Part shown: one piece after another, positions 1-5,637 of the stretch | How positions within the stretch are numbered: the stretch's first letter is position 1 | Layout of the letters: each line of letters opens with the position of its first letter | Assembly (NCBI GenBank): GCA_003168235.1 | Contig: PMSZ01000557.1 | Coordinates: forward strand, 1-7,241 | Origin: Acidobacteriaceae bacterium | GTDB taxonomy: Bacteria; Acidobacteriota; Terriglobia; Terriglobales; Acidobacteriaceae | Length of the DNA: 7,241 nucleotides | Reading direction: 5' to 3' | Notes under the pieces: model-generated | What the model was told of the DNA's origin: nothing | The model's database searches: none | The model's input: the letters and a program-made list of their open reading frames with translations, nothing else | Position numbers and translations under genes: made by a program

Positions 1-240
1 TTCGCGCACACGCTCCGCCTCATGTCCGATGATGACGAAAATGTCTCGCGCTGGAACGACCTTTAGCGCAGTGGCAATCACATGCGCCAGAATCGGCTTG
101 CCGCCGATTTCATGCAGAACCTTGGGATGTTTCGACTTGAGTCGCGTGCCCTTGCCCGCCGCCATAATCGCAACGGCAACGCGCGAGATGCTCGGACTTG
201 ACCGGGAAGAGTTCGATTTATTTCTTGGCGCTTTAGCCAT
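1..240 (-). CDS. glmU: GlmU, N-terminal fragment (UDP-GlcNAc pyrophosphorylase domain), cut by window edge
   Basis: The 80 codons present form the N-terminus of the sugar-nucleotide pyrophosphorylase fold of GlmU. The family enzyme acetylates glucosamine-1-phosphate (C-terminal domain) and couples GlcNAc-1-P to UTP (N-terminal domain), giving cytoplasmic UDP-GlcNAc for peptidoglycan and lipopolysaccharide. After a short basic, serine-rich leader (residues 1-20), the nucleotide-binding signature IMAAGKGTRLKS lies at about 24-35, followed by KHPKVLHEIGGKP and a hydrophobic strand ending VIIGHEAERVRE. The ATG at 240 is the natural start, but it has only a weak purine stretch upstream (TAGG with one base before ATG). 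It lies 24 nt after the yvcK stop, so co-transcription with yvcK is likely. Only the pyrophosphorylase N-terminus is visible. A stand-alone NTP transferase lacking the acetyltransferase domain cannot be excluded, although the LAAGxGTR...PKVLH pattern is typical of GlmU. Confidence 0.9.
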   Translation of the reverse strand, partial: MAKAPRNKSNSSRSSPSISRVAVAIMAAGKGTRLKSKHPKVLHEIGGKPILAHVIATALKVVPARDIFVIIGHEAERVRE

Positions 241-264
241 GCCTAGCCAATATACCGCGAGATC

Positions 265-1323
265 TCAACTCCGAATCGTCTGCCGGTCCGGCGTTTGCGC
301 CATCAGCGCCATCAGATCGTGTGCGACCCGATCGGTCGCATGCCGTGCCACGTCGCCCTCGTCCAGATAGTCGCCAAGTACCGGACACACGCCCAGCGCT
401 TCAATCGCCTCCAGGTCGACAACAATCTGCGAAGCTCCCTCGAGAGCGTACTTAGCCTTCAGTTCTGGCGAAACCGTTTTGCGATTGATCAGCGCATAGT
501 CAAACAACTGGATGCCGGCGTGACCATTAAGTGCGCGAATGTGGTCCGCCGCAGTTAATCCAAGACTTTCGTTAGCCTGCGTCATCAAATTGCAAACAAA
601 CACCTTAATGGCATGCGATTCAAGGATCGCGTCGGCGATCCCGCGTACCAGCAAATTTGGAATCAGGCTCGTGAAAAGCGATCCCGGCCCGATCGTGATC
701 AGATCGGCGTTGGCGATCGCCTCCAGCGTTTGCGGAAGCGGTTCAACATCGTGCGGAATCAGAGCCAGCTCGCGGATCTTCCCGTTGCTCGCCGTAATCT
801 GCGTTTCGCCGCGCACGCGCGTTCCATCCTCGAACAGAGCTTCCAACTCCACGCTCGACATGGTGGCGGGATAGATCCGCCCGCGCGTCAACAGAATTTC
901 TGAAGACAGCCGCACCGCCTCGGCAAAATCTCCGGTAATGGAAGTCAGCGCCGCCAGAAAGAGATTGCCGAAGCTATGTCCTTCGAGGCCGGAACCCTTG
1001 GCAAAGCGATGTTGAAACAACCGGGAGAGCAGCGCTTCGTCTTCTGAGAGCGCAACGATGCAATTCCGCACGTCGCCCGGCGGAAGCATGTTGAATTCCT
1101 TGCGGAGACGCCCGCTCGATCCGCCATCGTCGCTCACCGTCACCACGCCGCTCAATTCGCGAATCGTGGGCTGGCCTGAGACAGCCAGCGCCGGCGTCAT
1201 AACGTAACGCTTCAACCCTTTCAGCAGCGTGGAGAGCCCCGTGCCGCCCCCAATCGCCACCACGCGCAACTCGGGTCCAGCCCGGCCGGTTTCAGATGAG
1301 TTCATTCGCAACTGGGGGAGCAT
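265..1323 (-). CDS. yvcK: YvcK/CofD-like family protein (gluconeogenesis factor)
   Basis: This 352-residue protein belongs to the YvcK branch of the CofD-like family. YvcK proteins bind UDP-sugars and are needed for growth on gluconeogenic carbon sources and for normal cell-wall synthesis in Bacillus; their exact biochemistry is unsettled. Family motifs are in order: VAIGGGTGLS (22-31), VSDDGGSSGRLR (63-74), LPPGDVRNC (80-88), GHSFGNLF (115-122), IGPGSLFTSLIPNLLV (211-226) and VFVCNLMTQ (241-249). Compared with Bacillus YvcK there are about 16 extra residues (41-57) between the first strand and the DDGGSSG loop. Neither a signal peptide nor a membrane segment is seen, so it is cytoplasmic. 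The ATG at 1323 is preferred because GAGG lies 4 nt upstream (1328-1331); the ATG at 1305 has no such site. It precedes glmU by 24 nt, consistent with a cell-wall precursor unit. The assignment rests on several motifs and is firm. Confidence 0.93.
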   Translation of the reverse strand: MLPQLRMNSSETGRAGPELRVVAIGGGTGLSTLLKGLKRYVMTPALAVSGQPTIRELSGVVTVSDDGGSSGRLRKEFNMLPPGDVRNCIVALSEDEALLSRLFQHRFAKGSGLEGHSFGNLFLAALTSITGDFAEAVRLSSEILLTRGRIYPATMSSVELEALFEDGTRVRGETQITASNGKIRELALIPHDVEPLPQTLEAIANADLITIGPGSLFTSLIPNLLVRGIADAILESHAIKVFVCNLMTQANESLGLTAADHIRALNGHAGIQLFDYALINRKTVSPELKAKYALEGASQIVVDLEAIEALGVCPVLGDYLDEGDVARHATDRVAHDLMALMAQTPDRQTIRS

Positions 1324-1347
1324 ACCGCCTCAATTGGAGTTGCAGAA

Positions 1348-1463
1348 GTCAGAGGTCAGATTGCGGAGATCAAACCCCGTAGCTCGCACCGAGTGATTCT
1401 AACGTCGAGTGATTCTAACGCCGAGTGATTCTAACCCTGCAATCTGACCTCTGACCTCTGACC
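1348..1463. repeat. Nested intergenic element: 17-bp inverted repeats around tandem repeats
   Basis: Most of the gap between yvcK and the TPR gene is repetitive. Perfect 17-bp inverted arms lie at 1348-1364 (GTCAGAGGTCAGATTGC) and 1439-1455. The right arm runs into a run of three 7-bp TCTGACC units (1443-1463). Between the arms sit three 16-bp direct repeats of CGAGTGATTCTAACgt/gc/cc (1390-1437). The whole could fold into a long stem with a 74-nt loop. It contains no ORF. It resembles the small non-coding REP- or MITE-like elements scattered in Acidobacteriota genomes; that identity is inferred, not searched. There is no T-tract, so it is not a standard intrinsic terminator. Confidence 0.85.
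1390..1437. repeat. Tandem direct repeat, 3 x 16 bp
   Basis: Three back-to-back copies of a 16-bp unit begin at 1390, 1406 and 1422. They are identical over the first 14 bases (CGAGTGATTCTAAC) and vary only in the last two. Read on the minus strand, each copy holds TAGAAT, a near match to a -10 hexamer, 65-110 bases upstream of the yvcK start. A promoter array or protein-binding sites are possible, as is simple replication slippage. The unit is too short and lacks spacers, so it is not a CRISPR. Confidence 0.85.
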
Positions 1464-1468
1464 TTCAA

Positions 1469-2032
1469 TCAATACGCGCTCGCTTCTTCCTGCGCCTCAG
1501 ATTCTTCCGCACCCGGGTCCGGATACAGCAGTTCGGTAAACCGCGGGTCTTCCGCCAGGTTCTGAAAGTCGCCATCATTTCGCGCCTGGAAGCGCAGCGC
1601 CGGTTTCGCTTGAATCGCTTCGTCGAGCGTCTTGAGCGACTCTTCGACGTGACCGGTCAGGCAATGCAACGCAGCCAATCCATACAACACATACTCCGAC
1701 TTCGGATTCTGCTTCAATAGCTTGTCCAGTTGCTCGCGCGCCGTCACGTAGTCGCCCGTGTTGATCAGCGACACCGCGTAGTCATAATGTTCTTCTGTTG
1801 TCTTGAACTGCAGCGAAGGCCCTTCCAGACGTTTGTCGCAGGTCAGGATGTGGACCTGGGCCCGGTCGACGAGCGATTTGTTCGGCCCGCTCAGCACTTT
1901 TTGCAGGTGGCCCTTCGCCTTCTCGAACTTGTGCTCCTGCAATGCCCGCAGTCCTAATTCGTAGCTCTGCACCGCCTGTGTGTGTCGTGGATCTTCCGCC
2001 GCCTGTTTCTTGGGAGCTATCTTCAATGGCAT
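1469..2032 (-). CDS. Tetratricopeptide-repeat (TPR) protein
   Basis: A soluble 187-residue protein built mainly of TPR helices, which normally mediate protein-protein contact. A first degenerate repeat covers about residues 18-51 (SYELGLRALQEHKFEKAKGH). Clearer repeats lie at 82-114 (YDYAVSLINTGDYVTAREQL) and 115-148 (YGLAALHCLTGHVEESLKTL). A segment with NDGDFQNLAEDPRF follows, as often caps bacterial TPR proteins, then an acidic tail rich in Glu and Ala. There is no signal peptide; the N-terminus is basic (PLKIAPKKQ). The ATG at 2032 is chosen because GAGG (2039-2042) lies 6 nt upstream, whereas a TTG one codon earlier would be only 3 nt from it. It lies upstream of yvcK and glmU on the same strand, but the 145-bp repeat element separates them, so operon membership is uncertain. 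The partner and process are not recognisable. Confidence 0.85.
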   Translation of the reverse strand: MPLKIAPKKQAAEDPRHTQAVQSYELGLRALQEHKFEKAKGHLQKVLSGPNKSLVDRAQVHILTCDKRLEGPSLQFKTTEEHYDYAVSLINTGDYVTAREQLDKLLKQNPKSEYVLYGLAALHCLTGHVEESLKTLDEAIQAKPALRFQARNDGDFQNLAEDPRFTELLYPDPGAEESEAQEEASAY

Positions 2033-2081
2033 CAAACGCCTCAGTTCAGAATTGAAATCCGAAATGCGTGAATCAAAGTTT

Positions 2082-2102
2082 TGCAGTTGCTAGCGAACTG
2101 CA
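2082..2102. terminator. Small stem-loop between two minus-strand genes, possible weak terminator
   Basis: Arms TGCAGTT (2082-2088) and AACTGCA (2096-2102) form a perfect 7-bp stem around a 7-nt loop. It begins 15 nt after the stop of the cysteine-rich protein gene and lies upstream of the TPR gene. Neither strand has a T-run after the stem, so intrinsic termination would be weak at best. Confidence 0.35.
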
Positions 2103-2116
2103 CTAAGGGCGCGCGC

Positions 2117-2575
2117 TTAATTGATACTCGACGCTGTCGATAGATCAATCGCCTTCCAGTCGCCCTTGATTATGCCGGCGCGAATCTGACGCGCCGTCTT
2201 GCCCTGCTTGAACATCATGTAAGTGTAATAGAGCTCTTTGAGGCAAGTGCCGCACTCCGCACCGTGCGTGCCGGAAAAGCAACTGTGCAGGCTGGTGTGT
2301 CCCATGCCCCGATCGCAATAGCAGTAGCACGGCTGCTGATAAATAACTTTCGGAATCTTTGCCGCCAGCTCATAAGCATGCGTCTGGTACGCAAACTGCG
2401 CGTTACCACCCCAAAGCTGGTCCTTAGTCAGGATCGCCGGCAGCTTCTTCGCATCCACCGGCGGAGCCGCGTTGAAATGCGGTACCTCCAGATCGGATTC
2501 AGATTGCAGCCACGGCGCTGACACCATCGTGACCGTCAAAAACAGCGCTGCAGACGCGAAAATCCGAATACGCAT
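2117..2575 (-). CDS. Secreted cysteine-rich protein of the PCYCGC-motif family (unknown function)
   Basis: A 152-residue exported protein. Residues 1-20 (MRIRIFASAALFLTVTMVSA) form a signal peptide with a basic start, hydrophobic core and an Ala-type cleavage site; no lipobox cysteine is seen. The hallmark is PCYCYC at 82-87, followed by H93, H97, C99, H104, C108, C111 and E114, giving six cysteines in 29 residues. This matches the family named in Pfam for a PCYCGC motif, known in Bacillus as putative lipoproteins of unknown function. The glycine of the motif is Tyr here. The Cys/His cluster suggests metal binding or disulfides; that is inference. After the cluster comes an amphipathic helical region (ELYYTYMMFKQGKTARQIRA). 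The ATG at 2575 has GAGGG (2584-2588) 8 nt upstream and is preferred over a TTG five codons earlier. A TAAAAT hexamer at 2597-2602 could serve as its own -10. Confidence 0.85.
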   Translation of the reverse strand: MRIRIFASAALFLTVTMVSAPWLQSESDLEVPHFNAAPPVDAKKLPAILTKDQLWGGNAQFAYQTHAYELAAKIPKVIYQQPCYCYCDRGMGHTSLHSCFSGTHGAECGTCLKELYYTYMMFKQGKTARQIRAGIIKGDWKAIDLSTASSIN

Positions 2576-2596
2576 GCTCCTGACCCTCAATCCTTT

Positions 2597-2602
2597 ATTT
2601 TA
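2597..2602 (-). promoter_or_regulatory. Possible -10 hexamer for the cysteine-rich protein gene
   Basis: On the minus strand TAAAAT matches five of six positions of the sigma-70 -10 consensus and lies 21 nt before the ATG at 2575, leaving room for the GAGGG ribosome site. No good -35 hexamer is visible at 16-18 nt, so the call is tentative. Confidence 0.3.
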
Positions 2603-2673
2603 CCTGAAGGCGTGGAATTCAGGATTACCGGGCGGGTTCGGCCCAGCGTAGTGGCGCCACGGAAACGCCTGTA

Positions 2674-2695
2674 GAGACGCGGCTAGCCGCGTCTC
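2674..2695. repeat. Perfect 22-bp palindrome, REP-like
   Basis: Arms GAGACGCGGC and GCCGCGTCTC meet over a central TA, giving 11 paired bases with no mismatch. A second outer pair, ACGCCT (2665-2670) and AGGCGT (2709-2714), encloses it, and a 10-bp palindrome GTGGCGCCAC lies just to the left (2651-2660). The palindrome starts 35 bases past the M20 peptidase stop on that gene's strand. There is no T-tract. A GTAGAGACGCGGC... palindrome is common as a dispersed intergenic repeat in several bacterial phyla (general recollection). It may act as a transcript 3'-end stabiliser or rho-type boundary. Confidence 0.75.
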
Positions 2696-2730
2696 CCGCC
2701 GCCGACCGAGGCGTGATAGGGTCGCCCTTT

Positions 2731-4101
2731 CTACCCCAGCTTCTCAAAAAACAAGCAAATCGTCTCAATCCCGCGATGAAAATTCGGAATATGGAACTTC
2801 TCGTTCGGAGCATGCAAATTGTCGTCGGGCAACCCAAATCCCATCATGACCGACGGAATCTTCAGCACATCCTGAAAATCCGTCACAATCGGAATCGATC
2901 CACCTGAGCGTATGAACACCGTTTCCTTCTTGAACGTGTCATGCAACGCTTCCGTCGCCGCTTTGATGAACCGGTTATCCGTGCCCACCACGCACGCCCG
3001 TCCCTTGCTATAGGTCTTGATCTTGATGTCGATGCCCTTCGGCGTATGTCTCTTCACGAACGCCGCGTAGCGCTTGAAGATGTCCTCCGGATCCTGGTTC
3101 GGCACCAGCCGCATTGAAACCTTCGCCGACGCTTTCGCCGGAATCACCGTCTTCGCCCCCGGAGCCACGAACCCTCCCGGCATCCCGTGCACTTCCAGCG
3201 TCGGCCGCGCCCACGTCCGGTACAGCACCGAATATCCCGGCTCTCCTGTCAGCACCTTCGACCCAACTTCAGTCTTGCGATACTGTTCTTCGTTAAATGG
3301 CAGCCGCTTCCAGGCCTTCAGCTCATCTTTGCTTGGAGCTTTGACTTTGCTATAGAAGCCAGGAATCAGCACCTTGCCCTTGGCATCCTTCAGTTTGCTG
3401 ATGATTTCCACCAGTGCAAAGAGGGGATTCGGCGCCGCCCCGCCGTACATTCCCGAGTGCAGATCGGTCTTCGCCCCGGCCGCTTCAATCTCCGTGTAAA
3501 CCAGCCCGCGCAACCCGACGCACAAAGTCGGGAGATTCGGCGCGAACAATTCCGTATCGCACACCAGCGCGAAATCCGCTTTCAGTTTCGACTTCTCCTT
3601 ACGCACATATGCGGCAATCGACTCGCCGCCCACTTCCTCTTCGCCTTCAAAAATCACTTTGACGTTAATCGGAAGCTTGCCGCCATGCGCCTGCATCAGC
3701 GACTCCAGCGCTTTCACTTCCATCCAGAGTTGTCCTTTATCGTCGACCGCGCCCCGCGCATAAATATTGTTGTTACGCTCGGTCGGCTCAAACGGAGGCG
3801 TGTGCCATTCATCCAAAGGTTCGGCTGGCTGCACATCATAGTGCGCATACATCAACACCGTCGGCTTCCCCGGAGCATGCAGCCAATCGGCATAGAGCAG
3901 CGGATGCCCCTTGGTCGGAATGACTTCGACATTTTGCATCCCAATGCGGCGCAGTTCCGCGGCCACAAAATCCGCCGCCTTCTGCACGTCGCTCTTATGT
4001 TCTTCCAAAGTGCTGACGCTCGGAATGCGGAGAAGGTTCTTCAGCTCATCAAGAAACCGCGGCTGATTGCTGCGGGCAAAATCGACTGCCGGGGAAGCCA
4101 T
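2731..4101 (-). CDS. M20-family metallopeptidase (dipeptidase / CNDP-like)
   Basis: A 456-residue cytoplasmic enzyme of the M20 dipeptidase group, which uses two zinc ions to cleave dipeptides or short peptides. Metal ligands and catalytic residues are all visible: H87 and D89 in YAHYDVQP (85-92), bridging D120 in GAVDDKGQ, the EGEEEVGG motif (152-159) with E155 as probable general base and E156 as ligand, D182 in CDTE, and H430 in LHAPNE. H215 in DLHSGMYGG marks the inserted dimerisation (lid) domain at about 195-360. Length suits the family (about 450-480). The ATG at 4101 is chosen because homology-like sequence begins there and the upstream open frame is not protein-like; its ribosome site is poor (AAAGG, 11 nt away). 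No signal peptide is seen. The gene stands alone: 180 bp separate it from the upstream gene and 155 bp from the next. Exact substrate cannot be read from sequence; carnosinase-like, cysteinylglycinase-like or general dipeptidase activity are all possible. Confidence 0.93.
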   Translation of the reverse strand: MASPAVDFARSNQPRFLDELKNLLRIPSVSTLEEHKSDVQKAADFVAAELRRIGMQNVEVIPTKGHPLLYADWLHAPGKPTVLMYAHYDVQPAEPLDEWHTPPFEPTERNNNIYARGAVDDKGQLWMEVKALESLMQAHGGKLPINVKVIFEGEEEVGGESIAAYVRKEKSKLKADFALVCDTELFAPNLPTLCVGLRGLVYTEIEAAGAKTDLHSGMYGGAAPNPLFALVEIISKLKDAKGKVLIPGFYSKVKAPSKDELKAWKRLPFNEEQYRKTEVGSKVLTGEPGYSVLYRTWARPTLEVHGMPGGFVAPGAKTVIPAKASAKVSMRLVPNQDPEDIFKRYAAFVKRHTPKGIDIKIKTYSKGRACVVGTDNRFIKAATEALHDTFKKETVFIRSGGSIPIVTDFQDVLKIPSVMMGFGLPDDNLHAPNEKFHIPNFHRGIETICLFFEKLG

Positions 4102-4120
4102 GGGGTCCGTTGCCTTTCTG

Positions 4121-4135
4121 GCGCGCGGGGCGCGC
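4121..4135. other. GC-only hairpin in the 5' leader of the M20 peptidase gene
   Basis: GCGCGC (4121-4126), a 3-nt GGG loop and GCGCGC (4130-4135) form a 6-bp all-GC stem 19 nt upstream of the ATG at 4101. It would sit next to the weak ribosome site in the mRNA and could lower translation. It might equally be the core of a dispersed GC-rich repeat. Confidence 0.5.
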
Positions 4136-4167
4136 GTACTCAAGAAAATGATTGCGGAAAACGCTTC

Positions 4168-4173
4168 AGTATA
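4168..4173 (-). promoter_or_regulatory. Possible -10 hexamer for the M20 peptidase gene
   Basis: On the minus strand TATACT matches five of six consensus bases and lies in a locally AT-rich patch of an otherwise GC-rich leader. It would place transcription start about 60 nt before the ATG and include the GC hairpin in the leader. No convincing -35 is seen at normal spacing. Confidence 0.3.
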
Positions 4174-4281
4174 TACCTGCGATTGAAAGTTCACGGACGC
4201 CGAGGTGGAATTGAGTGTTCGTGGTGAGATGGGACGTTTCGCCAATTGCCGCCGCATTCCGCTAGAACAGGACTGCACAAA

Positions 4282-4899
4282 TCAGTGACGCTTCGGAGAA
4301 CTTGAATCGGTCTCCGGCCGGGTGACAGCGCCGTCGGGTGCGACATAGTAAACGGTGGTTGGCTGCGTCCCCTCCTCAAAGCTCAGAATTATTCGACCGC
4401 TGAAACCTGCGGAATCGGACTTGGCGATCCACTCAGGGCTTTGGGAAGTCGCTTCCAAGTCGAGAAGGCAGCTATCCATAAGGGCCGATAAAGTCTCATG
4501 CGGGATTGCTCCAAGCGCGACTACATGGACGAAGCGCTCTCCGGTCTCGCTTGCACCGCAATGCCCCTGAATATTTCCAGGGTTAGAGGCGAATGTATCT
4601 GTGAAGATCACGAAGTGATCGGGATTCTCCGCGACCAAATGGGCCTCAGTCGGGCCGTCAGTCCCTTGGCGATAGTCGCTTGGATGGCTGAGAGCGATAC
4701 GCAGAGAAGACCCAGCATGGGGTTTGATTTCAAGGATCGTTAAACGTCCGTGTTGTCGGAGTATCGCGGTGCCAGAGCGCACATCTCGAATTGTGACCGC
4801 ATGTTGAGCTGCACCGGCCGCAGGCAACATCGCGAATCCGATTGAAAGCAACGATAAGGCAGTCCGAAAACGATTCATCATGTTGGTGAAGAACCACAC
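4282..4899 (-). CDS. Secreted protein of unknown function
   Basis: I do not recognise this 205-residue protein. It has a signal peptide: basic residues R10-R12, a hydrophobic core (ALSLLSIGFAMLPAAGA, 14-30) and a probable Ala-x-Ala cleavage near residue 30-31. The mature part looks beta-rich, with short alternating strands (AVTIRDV, GTAILRQH, LTILEIKP, HFVIFTDTF, RFVHVVALG, GRIILSFEEG, TTVYYVAPDG), and has only two cysteines, C114 and C144, which could pair in an oxidising compartment. The C-terminus is hydrophilic (ETDSSSPKRH). The GTG at 4899 is chosen because AGGA (4907-4910) lies 7 nt upstream and the start follows the thiO stop by 3 nt, implying translational coupling. The ATGs at 4881 and 4878 are alternatives that leave a tighter signal peptide but have no ribosome site. 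A role in thiamine or glycine metabolism is not implied by content. Confidence 0.75.
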   Translation of the reverse strand: MWFFTNMMNRFRTALSLLSIGFAMLPAAGAAQHAVTIRDVRSGTAILRQHGRLTILEIKPHAGSSLRIALSHPSDYRQGTDGPTEAHLVAENPDHFVIFTDTFASNPGNIQGHCGASETGERFVHVVALGAIPHETLSALMDSCLLDLEATSQSPEWIAKSDSAGFSGRIILSFEEGTQPTTVYYVAPDGAVTRPETDSSSPKRH

Positions 4900-5154
4900 C
4901 GTCTAGTCCTGAAACCTCGCGGCCGCGAACGCGCTCAAATCACCTTCTGGCTTCTTCCCTGCAATCACCTGCCCCATAACCCTAGCTGTCGCCGGCGCCA
5001 ACAAAATCCCATCCCGAAAATGTCCCGTCGCCACAAAATATCCCGGCGTTGTCGTCGCTCCCAGAATCGGCAGCCCGTCCGGAGTTCCAGGACGCAATCC
5101 GGCCCACGCTTGCAGAAAGCGCGCCTCCGCCAGCTTCGGAACCAGATCGGTCGC

Positions 5155-5157
5155 CTA
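5155..5157 (-). other. Premature in-frame TAG codon in thiO
   Basis: On the minus strand the codons run ...CTG CGC CAA TAG GCG ACC GAT CTG..., and the frame stays open for 83 more codons to a second TAG at 4903-4905. Family-like sequence on both sides in the same frame marks this as a nonsense codon, not the natural end. Confidence 0.85.
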
Positions 5158-5607
5158 CTGGCGCAATTTCAAGATCGTCTCCGGCACCACCCGCTTGTCA
5201 AATCCCGCTTCTTCGGAAGTCGCCCCAATCAGCATTCGCCCATCGCTGCGCGGAATCAGATAGACCTCCGGCGCCCTCACCACGTGCCGCACCATCTCCT
5301 TCTCCGGCATGACGACACACAACATCTGCCCCTTCACCGGACGCGTCGGAAACGGATGCGGCCCAATCTGCCCCGCCCAGGCTCCCGCGCAATTCACCAC
5401 CACTCCCGCCGCAAAACGCGTCTTGTTTGTGCGGACGCCGCAAGCCTTCCCATCTGCCACTTCCACATCCAACACATGGTCGCCCGAAGAAAAATCAATC
5501 CCCCGATGCCGCGCAGCCGCAACCGCAGCCGCAGTCAGATCCCGAGGATCAACACATCGTTCCTGCAAAAACTGCGCCGTAAAGCGCGTTGCATCGCCCT
5601 GTCCTGC

Positions 5608-5637
5608 CTGCAGATCAAGCTCCTGCAGATCAAGCTC
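5608..5637 (-). repeat. In-frame 15-bp tandem duplication in thiO
   Basis: Two exact copies of CTGCAGATCAAGCTC (5608-5622 and 5623-5637) encode ELDLQ-ELDLQ on the minus strand. The duplication keeps the frame and lies in a surface-type Glu/Leu/Gln-rich stretch (ALQELDLQELDLQAG). Replication slippage is the likely origin. Confidence 0.85.

Noticed and set aside
29..370. Plus-strand open frame across the glmU-yvcK junction
   Set aside because: It overlaps two well-supported minus-strand genes and has no recognisable protein features.
1390..1437. CRISPR array
   Set aside because: Three contiguous 16-bp units without spacers and no cas genes nearby; this is a plain tandem repeat.
3187..4227. 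Long plus-strand open frame of 346 codons opposite the M20 peptidase
   Set aside because: Its translation is Arg/His/Gln-rich and lacks any fold-like pattern, while the opposite strand carries every M20 catalytic motif. It is a shadow of a GC-rich gene.
4102..4278. N-terminal extension of the M20 peptidase up to position 4278
   Set aside because: The extra 59 residues look non-coding, run through a candidate promoter and GC hairpin, and show neither a signal peptide nor family sequence.
4903..5157. Separate small gene downstream of a normally ending thiO
   Set aside because: The stretch is in the same frame as thiO, begins with a TTG inside the LRPGTPDG motif, has no ribosome site, and encodes the conserved C-terminal third of the oxidase.
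5097..5160. Frameshift in thiO
   Set aside because: Both halves lie in the same frame (6015 and 5097 differ by a multiple of three), so only a nonsense codon is needed.
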